This document shows positions 7,157-12,716 of a stretch of DNA of 14,503 nucleotides, one piece after another. Origin of the DNA: Caryophanales bacterium UBA3260. Lineage in GTDB: Bacteria; Bacillota_I; Bacilli_A; RF39; UBA660. The notes beneath the pieces were generated by a model. It was not told the origin of the DNA. It ran no database searches and saw nothing but the letters and a program-made list of their open reading frames with translations. The stretch's first letter is position 1; every line of letters starts with the position of its first letter. The position numbers were made by a program, and so were the translations under genes. The stretch lies in NCBI GenBank assembly GCA_002362595.1, contig DEUO01000135.1, positions 1-14,503 of the forward strand, in the 5' to 3' direction.

Positions 7157-8760
7157 TGGATATAAAAAAAGCAAGGGTAGATTTAAGATTAGGGAAGACT
7201 ATTTATGATATGCCTCTAAAAGTAGCTTATTATGCTAGGGTTTCTACAGATAAAGATGATCAATTAAATTCATTAGAAAATCAACAAAATTATTTTGAAG
7301 AAATGATAAGAGAAAATAAAAATTGGATTTTTGTTGGTGGGTATATAGATGAAGGAATTAGTGGAACAGCTGTAAAAAATAGAATAGAATTTCTTAATAT
7401 GATCGAAGCATCATCTGCTGGTAAAATTGATTTGATACTAACAAAAGAAATATCTAGATTTTCAAGAAATACAGTTGATAGTATTAAATATACTGAATAT
7501 TTATTAAAGCAAGGGACGATTGTTTATTTTATATCAGATAATCTTAATACTATAGGGGAAGATGCAGAGTTTAGATTAACCATAATGTCTAGCTTAGCAC
7601 AAGATGAGGTTAGAAAGTTATCTGAAAGAGTAAAGTTTGGAATAAACAGAATGATTAAGGATAGAAAACTTATAGGTGGAAATCTAACTGGATATTATAA
7701 AAAGGACGGAAAATATGAGATAAATGAAAAAGAAGCACCACTTATAAGGTATCTATTTGAAACTTATGCAACTGGAAAGGTTGGATTTAAAAAGATAGGA
7801 GAAGAACTTGCTAAAATGGGATATCTTAATTCTAAAGGTGAACCATATTCACAGACAAGTATGGCGAAATTTTTAACTAATCCCAGATATAAAGGATATT
7901 ATACAGCAAGACTTACTGAAGTTGAGGATTATAAAACTCATAAGAAAAAGAAAGTTGATAAGGTAAATCAAATAATAGAAAAAGATGATAGAATTCCTGC
8001 TATTGTTTCAGAAGAATTATGGGATAAAGCAAATGCCTTACATGAAAAGAGAAAAAAACTTCCTTCAAGACACATTCTTAATCAACAAGAATTTATAGAA
8101 AAATCAAAATATACTTGTAAAATAAGATGTATGCATTGTGGAGCTATATATATTAGAAATGGTGGTAGCAATAGACAAAGTAATCCTACTTGGAGTTGTA
8201 AAACTTATAAAGTATCAGGAAAAAAGTATTGTGAGTCTCCGATAATAAAAGAAAGTTATTTAGATAAGGTTATGATTGGAATAATTGATGAATTTATTAG
8301 CAATAAAAAGAACTATCTTGATAATGTTATAAGCGAGTACAAGAATATTATTGAACGAAATTGTGAAAAGAAAAGTAGAGAAGATTATTATAGAGAAATA
8401 GATATTTTAAATAAACAAAAAGATAAACTATTAGATCTAAGTCTTAAAGGTATGATTAGTGATACAGAGTTTAAAAAAAGAAATGACAATTTTAATAGTC
8501 AAATCTTTGAAATAGAAAATAAAATCAAAAGTATTAAAAACAAAGATGAAGAAATGAAAATACTAGAGGATAAATTAAAAGAACTAAGTAATGTATTAAC
8601 TAAAAAGGTTAATGTAAAAGAAGAATTAGCTCAGCTTATAAATATCCTTGTAGAAAGAATAGAAATAACTAAAATAAATAATGATAGAAAACATTTGAAA
8701 ATGGCTGTATATTTTAATTTTAATACAGATATAATTGATATGGAATTAGATATACATTAA
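7156..8760 (+). CDS. Large serine recombinase (integrase/excisionase of the element)
   Basis: The 534-residue protein has the full large-serine-recombinase layout. The catalytic resolvase domain (about 21-165) has nucleophile S30 in YYARVSTDK, the conserved DEGISGT (65-71) and the arginine-rich ISRFSRN (99-105). The recombinase domain follows at about 170-300, then a zinc ribbon with C325-x-x-C328, C348 and C359, then a coiled coil at about 395-490. These enzymes cut attP and attB with a 2-bp stagger and join them without homology or replication; excision needs a partner factor. The ATG at 7156 is chosen over the TTG at 7150 because it overlaps the previous stop and follows GAGG. No disabling change is visible. 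The gene ends two bases before an attachment-like sequence, the usual position for attP. Confidence 0.95.
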   Translation: MDIKKARVDLRLGKTIYDMPLKVAYYARVSTDKDDQLNSLENQQNYFEEMIRENKNWIFVGGYIDEGISGTAVKNRIEFLNMIEASSAGKIDLILTKEISRFSRNTVDSIKYTEYLLKQGTIVYFISDNLNTIGEDAEFRLTIMSSLAQDEVRKLSERVKFGINRMIKDRKLIGGNLTGYYKKDGKYEINEKEAPLIRYLFETYATGKVGFKKIGEELAKMGYLNSKGEPYSQTSMAKFLTNPRYKGYYTARLTEVEDYKTHKKKKVDKVNQIIEKDDRIPAIVSEELWDKANALHEKRKKLPSRHILNQQEFIEKSKYTCKIRCMHCGAIYIRNGGSNRQSNPTWSCKTYKVSGKKYCESPIIKESYLDKVMIGIIDEFISNKKNYLDNVISEYKNIIERNCEKKSREDYYREIDILNKQKDKLLDLSLKGMISDTEFKKRNDNFNSQIFEIENKIKSIKNKDEEMKILEDKLKELSNVLTKKVNVKEELAQLINILVERIEITKINNDRKHLKMAVYFNFNTDIIDMELDIH

Positions 8761-8762
8761 TT

Positions 8763-8818
8763 TAGAATGTTCTTGTGTTAATTATGATATTTATTCTAAT
8801 TTATATAGAAATACTTTA
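8763..8818 (+). repeat. Internal attP-like sequence after the recombinase gene
   Basis: 8763-8789 matches the right element arm (11544-11570) at 21 of 27 positions, including 14 consecutive bases AATGTTCTTGTGTT. It is followed by TT (8790-8791) at exactly the core position. The next 27 bases (8792-8818) match the left arm at 17 of 27, including ATTCT beside the core and TTTA at the far end. Arm-core-arm in the same orientation as the element ends fits a decayed P'-P site from stacked integrations. Confidence 0.6.
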
Positions 8819-8913
8819 TCGATGATTATATTGAATGTTATTAAGTTATATGATATATTTTAATTGTAAGAATACTTGAATTATATGTGCATCTTATTAT
8901 TTATTAAAAAGTG
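8801..8913 (+). repeat. Direct repeat copy 1: promoter region of the first small membrane protein
   Basis: This about 113-bp segment recurs with small differences at 9374-9481. It includes a promoter TTGAAT (8831-8836), 17-bp spacer, TATATT (8854-8859), identical in layout in both copies, and a shared leader ending in an A-rich stretch before GTG. Each copy begins within an attachment-like sequence. Confidence 0.7.
8831..8859 (+). promoter_or_regulatory. Promoter of the 8956 small membrane protein gene
   Basis: TTGAAT at 8831-8836 and TATATT at 8854-8859 are 17 bp apart. The leader to the GTG start is about 90 nt. Both boxes and the spacing are preserved in the second copy at 9398-9426. Confidence 0.5.
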
Positions 8914-8955
8914 CTGTTTTTATCCTGATACTAGGTTATAAAAGGAAGTGTAGTT

Positions 8956-9282
8956 GTGAAAAAGAAGATGTCTTCGAATACAAAAAAGAAGTCTAAAAAG
9001 AAAATAATTTTAACTATAGTTTTATCGCTGATATTAATTTGGACAGTGTGTTTTTGTACAGATTGGTATTGTATGAAAAGAAATAATAAGCCTGTATTTA
9101 TTGTTTATAATACCTATTGTTGGGATGGAGGAACTACTATTTATTATGGCATTGGTTATAAATGGATAAAGTATCATGTACTTCCTTCTTCAGCACGAGG
9201 TAATACCGATTTTCAATATTGTGAAGGGATTGCTTTAAAACCATGGTTTGCTGATGATTTTGCAGGATTTGAGTGCGAGTGA
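8956..9282 (+). CDS. Small membrane protein, paralogue A
   Basis: The 108-residue protein has a Lys-rich cytoplasmic start (1-16), one transmembrane helix (about 17-34) and an outside domain of about 70 residues with DWYC (36-39), KPVF, DGGT (57-60), YYGIGYKWIKY (63-73) and an acidic tail WFADDFAGFECE. The DGGT..YYGxGYKxIKY pattern occurs in small exported or membrane proteins of clostridia and relatives that have no known function. The GTG start is chosen because AAAGGAAGTG precedes it at the same distance as before the ATG of paralogue C. It is the sole gene between its own promoter and a terminator. Paralogues B and C lie at 10830 and 11168. It may protect against, anchor or sense the element's secreted products; this is inference. 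Confidence 0.8.
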   Translation: MKKKMSSNTKKKSKKKIILTIVLSLILIWTVCFCTDWYCMKRNNKPVFIVYNTYCWDGGTTIYYGIGYKWIKYHVLPSSARGNTDFQYCEGIALKPWFADDFAGFECE

Positions 9283-9289
9283 AAGGAAG

Positions 9290-9313
9290 ACTATACAATT
9301 TTGTATAGTTTTT
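9290..9313 (+). terminator. Terminator after paralogue A
   Basis: ACTATACAA (9290-9298) pairs with TTGTATAGT (9301-9309) and runs into TTTTT. The same 20-nt hairpin ends the last gene of the element at 11498-11517. Confidence 0.8.
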
Positions 9314-9336
9314 CTATGAAATTAGATACACATTTA

Positions 9337-9391
9337 TTGTAAGGTATTGCGATGGTTATAATATTCATTTTAATTATATAGAAAAGCTTTA
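9337..9391 (+). repeat. Second, more decayed attP-like sequence
   Basis: The stretch from the terminator hairpin to TT at 9364-9365 can be aligned with the right end of the element (terminator to core at 11571-11572) with small gaps: both read TTTTT, TATGRAA/GTAGATA, then an arm. The arm itself matches at only about 15 of 27 positions. After the TT comes CATT and, 13 bases on, ATATAGAAAAGCTTTA, which corresponds to the left-arm-like half at 8792-8818. Taken alone it would be weak; the matching terminator and the adjoining direct repeat make it credible. Confidence 0.45.
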
Positions 9392-9481
9392 ATAATATTG
9401 AATGTTATTAAGTTATATGTTATATTTTAATTGTAAGAATACTTGGGTATATGTGCATCTTATTTTTTATTAAAAAAAGTG
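9374..9481 (+). repeat. Direct repeat copy 2 with promoter, upstream of the peptidase operon
   Basis: Near copy of 8801-8913, with two identical stretches of more than 20 bases. TTGAAT (9398-9403), 17 bp, TATATT (9421-9426) keeps the promoter, so paralogue A and the peptidase unit probably share the same control. Confidence 0.7.
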
Positions 9482-9640
9482 TTATTTTTTGATATTAATT
9501 GTAAATATATTAATAAAATCGTGAAATGGAGGTGGAATCTTTACTTTTGATAAATATATTTATGTTAATAATATATAGGAAGGATTAATTAACCTATAAA
9601 GATTTATTTAATTTTTATAGATTGATTATATAAGGAAAAT

Positions 9641-10870
9641 ATGAAAAAGAAAATTTTTTCAATAATTTTAGTTTTATTTGTGGCATTTATTATTTTTTCA
9701 GATAAGGTGTGTGCTTGGTATGCACCAAGTGGCAACAACACTGCTCTTGTTGTTGGAGCGAGTTATAGTGATGGCAGAAATTCAGCAGAACACTCAAATA
9801 ATACATATTCTACATATCAATCAATGGGATTGACTTCAAAGAAATTTTTTAATCCAGCTATTGGAGACCTTAAAGGTAAACATTTTCCAGCTGTTTCTTA
9901 TTTAGAAAGTGGTATTATATATTTTAGTGGTCATGGAAATAATCATAATATGAATTATAATACTTTCGATATATCAGATTGTTCACATAATGGTGATAAT
10001 TATATCGGCATTGGTTCTTATAATAATAGTAAAACTGCTTTTATAGAATATGCGGGATGTAAAACAGCAGAAGGATCAAGTAATATTACTGAATATTCGC
10101 AATATGTTGGAGTTAATATTACTATGGGGTGGACTACAGATTTATATGAAGACTCGTTTAAAAATTGGAACAAAAGATTTAACAATAAAATAAAAGATAA
10201 GGCGACATCTGTTGACTCTGCAGCTAAATCAGCTAGTAATTATATTTATGTTCATAATGAAGTAAAAAATTATAAAGTATATGGGTATGGTGATACTAAT
10301 CCTTGGTATTGGATTTATGGAAATAGCAGTTCTAAAAGTAAATCACAAACTGGGCAAGTGTATAATAATGGTTATAATTTAGAGAGTAAAAATGGTAAAT
10401 CTTTTTATTTATTAGATAATCAAGAAGAATTAGATACAAAAGTTGATAATTTTATTAATAATGAAATTGGCTCTTCTTTTAATAGAGATAATTATAAGCT
10501 AGAAATAAACGGAAATGATGTTAAATATTTTGATTATGTTTTATATTATGATGATATAAGAACTAATTTAGGATATACTGTTTCTGTAGATAAAACTGGG
10601 ATAACTAAATTATATGATAATATGAATGGTTTAGAAGAAAAAGATGCTTTAAATACTATTTCTAACGTTTCTGGTAGATATAATAAAATAGATAAAATTT
10701 CATATAGAGCTAAAATAATAAATGAAAATCGTAATAAAAAAGAAATAAAGAATATAAGTGACGAAATAAAATTCTATGATTTTGAATCATCTAAACCTTA
10801 TTATATTTTTAATGTAAGGAGTGTTATTGATGATGCAGAGGCATACTACGGATACCAAAAAGAAGTCTAA
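9641..10870 (+). CDS. Secreted caspase-fold-like (clan CD) cysteine peptidase, putative
   Basis: The 409-residue protein has a signal peptide (1 to about 25, VCA then WYAPS). TALVVGASYSDG (34-45) resembles the first strand of caspase-like folds. IIYFSGHGN (92-100) holds the expected catalytic H98, and FIEYAGCKTAEG (134-145) the expected nucleophile C140. The hydrophobic strand, then His-Gly, then a second strand ending in Cys is the pattern of clan CD peptidases (caspase, clostripain, gingipain, CHAT). The later part (about 240-409) has no recognised domain. Its substrate is unknown. TAAGGA precedes the ATG. The last 41 bases overlap the start of paralogue B, and that overlap contains DNA alike to the 5' ends of the small-protein genes, so the original C-terminus may have been replaced by a fusion or rearrangement. 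Confidence 0.65.
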   Translation: MKKKIFSIILVLFVAFIIFSDKVCAWYAPSGNNTALVVGASYSDGRNSAEHSNNTYSTYQSMGLTSKKFFNPAIGDLKGKHFPAVSYLESGIIYFSGHGNNHNMNYNTFDISDCSHNGDNYIGIGSYNNSKTAFIEYAGCKTAEGSSNITEYSQYVGVNITMGWTTDLYEDSFKNWNKRFNNKIKDKATSVDSAAKSASNYIYVHNEVKNYKVYGYGDTNPWYWIYGNSSSKSKSQTGQVYNNGYNLESKNGKSFYLLDNQEELDTKVDNFINNEIGSSFNRDNYKLEINGNDVKYFDYVLYYDDIRTNLGYTVSVDKTGITKLYDNMNGLEEKDALNTISNVSGRYNKIDKISYRAKIINENRNKKEIKNISDEIKFYDFESSKPYYIFNVRSVIDDAEAYYGYQKEV

Positions 10871-11153
10871 AAAGAAAATAATATTAATTATAGTTTTGTC
10901 ATTAATATTTATTTGGACAGTGTGTTTTTGTACCGATTGGTATTGCATGAAAAATAATAATAATCCCGTATTTGTTGTTTATAAGGATTGGTATTTTGAC
11001 GGAGGAACTATTGTTTATTACGGTGTTGGGTACAAATGGATTAAATATCACCGAATTCCTTCATCTTCAATAGGTTATTCTTCACCATTCTGTGATGGGA
11101 TTGCATTAAAGCCATGGTTTGCTGATGATTTTGCGGGATTTGAGTGCGAGTAA
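10830..11153 (+). CDS. Small membrane protein, paralogue B
   Basis: This about 107-residue paralogue of the 8956 and 11168 products has a Lys-rich start (KKKSKKK), one transmembrane helix with IILIIVLSLIFIW, then DWYCM, NPVF, DGGT, YYGVGYKWIKYH and the tail WFADDFAGFECE. The reading frame extends up to a GTG at 10821, but that codon lies inside the ribosome site AAGGAGTG (10816-10823). The ATG at 10830 (or the next, 10833) is therefore preferred. It begins inside the peptidase gene and should be co-translated with it. Compared with paralogues A and C the first residues differ (MMQRHTTDT instead of M..MSSNT), as expected if this end was remodelled by the overlap. Function unknown. Confidence 0.8.
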   Translation: MMQRHTTDTKKKSKKKIILIIVLSLIFIWTVCFCTDWYCMKNNNNPVFVVYKDWYFDGGTIVYYGVGYKWIKYHRIPSSSIGYSSPFCDGIALKPWFADDFAGFECE

Positions 11154-11167
11154 AAGGAAGTGAGTTT

Positions 11168-11491
11168 ATGAAAAATGAGATGTCTTCGAATACTAAAAAG
11201 AGGTCTAAAAAGAAAATAATATTAATTATAGTTTTGTCATTAATATTTATTTGGATGATATGCTTTTGTGTTGATTGGTATTGTATGAAAAAGAATGATA
11301 AACCTGCATTTGTTTTTTTAGATAACTATTATTTGGACACAGGAACTATTGTTTATTATAGTCTTGGTTATAAATGGATTAAGTATCATGCATTTCCTTC
11401 GTCCTCAAAAGATTATTCTTCGTCATTTTGTGATGGGATTGCAGTAAAACCATTGTTTGTTGATGACTTTGCAGGTTCCGAGTGCGAGTAA
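11168..11491 (+). CDS. Small membrane protein, paralogue C
   Basis: The third paralogue has 107 residues: MKNEMSSNTKKRSKKK, one transmembrane helix, then VDWYCM, KPAF, DTGT in place of DGGT, YYSLGYKWIKYH and the tail LFVDDFAGSECE. It is the most changed copy (YYSLGY for YYGxGY; PLFVDD for PWFADD), so it may have a different partner. The ATG at 11168 follows AAAAGGAAGTGAG; a longer frame from 11144 has no ribosome site and overlaps paralogue B. Only 14 bases separate it from paralogue B, and it is followed by the element's last terminator. Recent tandem duplication is likely because the 5' halves of B and C are nearly identical in DNA. Function unknown. Confidence 0.8.
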   Translation: MKNEMSSNTKKRSKKKIILIIVLSLIFIWMICFCVDWYCMKKNDKPAFVFLDNYYLDTGTIVYYSLGYKWIKYHAFPSSSKDYSSSFCDGIAVKPLFVDDFAGSECE

Positions 11492-11495
11492 AAAG

Positions 11496-11521
11496 AAACT
11501 ATACAATTTTGTATAGTTTTT
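11496..11521. terminator. Bidirectional terminator at the right end of the element
   Basis: ACTATACAA (11498-11506) and TTGTATAGT (11509-11517) form a compact hairpin followed by TTTTT on the plus strand and by TTTCTTTTT on the minus strand. It can end both the cargo transcript and the PBP transcript that enters the element from the right. Confidence 0.75.
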
Positions 11522-11542
11522 ATATGGAAGTAGATATTAAAT

Positions 11543-12616
11543 TTAAAATGTTCTTGTGTTGACTAGAAGATTACAGGAGTTTTCAACGACATTTAGAAAT
11601 GTTTCGTTACCATGACCGCCACTTTTCCAACATTTAATACGAGAACCATCGACATTAATACTACCACCATCATAGTAATGATCTTCAAATAAATTAATAG
11701 TTTTTTCTTCTAAAGAAGCAGCTAGAGTAATTATTTTAAAAGTTGAACCTGGTTCATAATTTTTCCATATTGGTAAATTACGATTGATAGTATTTGTATC
11801 GTAATCTTGATAATTATTAGAATCAAAAGTAGGACGAGATGCCATAGCTAGTATTTCTCCAGTATTAGGATCCATAACAATTGATAGAGAAGATTCAGGA
11901 GAATATTTAGTATCAGCATTTTTTAATTCTTTTTCAACGGATAGTTGAATATCAATGTCAATTGTTAGATAGATATCTATGCCATTTTGAGATTTTTCAT
12001 ATACTTCGTTTGTTTTTAGACGATTCCCTTTACCATCAGATGTATATTTTATTGAACCATTTTTACCAGTTAGATATTTGTCGTATTTTAATTCCAGTCC
12101 AGATAATCCTTGATTATCTATACCAACATATCCTAAAACATGTGATAGTACATCACCATATGGATAATATCTTTTTGATTCTTTCATAAGATAGAGGCCA
12201 TCTATATTAAGTTCTTCTATTTTATCAGCGATAGAACTATCTAGTTGTCTTCCTTCAGGATTAACTTTTTCTAAGGAAGTTCTTTTTGTTAAATGTTTGT
12301 AGATATTATCATAGTTACAGTTTAGTATATCACTTAGTTTTTTTGCTGTTGTTTCTTTGTCTTTTATTTGGTTAGGTACAACATATAGAGTAGTAGTTGT
12401 AATATTAGTAGCTAGTATTTTACCATTACGGTCATAGATACGGCCACGATCAGCTGTTATAGGTAGATTTCTTTGCCATAAGTTTTCTGCTAGTTTATTT
12501 AATTTGTTATAGTTAAATACTTGTATATAGAATATACGGATTATGATGATAATAAAAAGGATTATTATGCATGTGAAGAGAAATTTAATACGAAATTGTT
12601 TGTCTTTTATAAACAT
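11543..12616 (-). pseudogene. N-terminal half of interrupted penicillin-binding protein (anchor, dimerisation domain, SxxK and SxN)
   Basis: This 357-codon frame starts at the ATG at 12614-12616 with a cytoplasmic tail and membrane anchor (about 11-31). The PBP dimerisation domain follows, with RGRIYDRNG (57-65), and then the first part of the transpeptidase domain with the nucleophile S291 in STFK (291-294) and the SxN motif S347-C-N349. After N349 the frame runs into the element arm, adds LLVNTRTF and stops. KTG and the PASTA domain are encoded at 3742-4602. Class B PBPs need all three motifs to crosslink peptidoglycan, so this fragment should be inactive, though it could still be made and inserted in the membrane. 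The start context GGTGA is only moderate. Excision would give N349 followed by P of the other half. Confidence 0.9.
11544..11572 (+). repeat. Right attachment junction: 27-nt element arm plus core TT
   Basis: The arm 11544-11570 is the imperfect inverse of 4603-4629, beginning TAAAATGTTCT and ending next to TT (11571-11572). The PBP codons for ..ENSC lie just beyond. The arm also supplies the eight non-native codons and stop (LLVNTRTF) that end the N-terminal PBP reading frame. Confidence 0.8.
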
Positions 12617-12670
12617 TATTTTTCACCATTATATATTATGTTTATTTTTTTAGAAAAATTATAAATATGA

Positions 12671-12679
12671 TGGTATAAT
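12671..12679 (+). promoter_or_regulatory. Extended -10 promoter of the DUF1846 gene
   Basis: TGGTATAAT (12671-12679) is an extended -10 with consensus TATAAT at 12674-12679 and no clear -35. It lies in the 100-bp divergent gap shared with the PBP gene, 37 bp upstream of the DUF1846 start. Confidence 0.5.
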
Positions 12680-12716
12680 ATTAATATGGTAAAAAAGGTA
12701 AAGGGAGAGTGAAGTT

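Larger units (their letters stand above)
9283..9640 (+). other. 358-bp gap before the peptidase gene
   Basis: No protein-coding gene is supported. The gap holds the terminator (9290-9313), the attP-like remnant (9337-9391), the direct-repeat promoter region (9374-9481), and then about 150 AT-rich bases of unknown role. A GTG preceded by nothing useful at about 9519 opens only nine codons. TAAGGA at 9631-9636 is the ribosome site for the peptidase gene. Confidence 0.5.
4603..11572 (+). mobile_element. 6,970-bp serine-recombinase element inserted in the PBP gene
   Basis: The element separates two halves of one PBP gene that lie in the same orientation. Its ends are imperfect inverted arms (4603-4629 and 11544-11570) and a TT dinucleotide is found at both junctions (4601-4602 and 11571-11572), as expected for the 2-bp crossover of a large serine recombinase. 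Joining the flanks at that dinucleotide restores the PBP frame without a gained or lost base. It encodes a recombinase, a small ORF before it, a regulator and surface-directed cargo. No relaxase, mating-pore, replication or capsid gene is present, so it is either mobilised by others or a resident intervening element. All element genes read on the plus strand, opposite to the PBP gene. Confidence 0.9.

Noticed and set aside
8860..8955. Repeated leader as a riboswitch
   Set aside because: It occurs only as an internal duplication, is very AU-rich, and shows no stable stems or known aptamer core by eye; shared ancestry of the modules explains the conservation.
8956..11491. Small proteins as bacteriocin or lantibiotic precursors
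   Set aside because: They have an N-terminal transmembrane helix with a Lys-rich inside end and a conserved globular-looking tail, no double-glycine leader, and no modification or export genes nearby.
4603..11570. Element as an invertible (phase-variable) segment because its ends are inverted repeats
   Set aside because: Both PBP halves are in the same orientation and are restored by excision, not inversion. The core dinucleotides at the two ends are in direct orientation, and the inverted arms are explained as the two half-sites of attP.
11962..12189. Plus-strand 75-codon ORF
   Set aside because: Antisense to the PBP N-terminal half; no ribosome site or recognisable sequence.
3742..12616. 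PBP split as an assembly error or simple frameshift
   Set aside because: The break coincides with symmetric attachment arms, a shared core and an intervening recombinase gene, and the join is in frame to the base.
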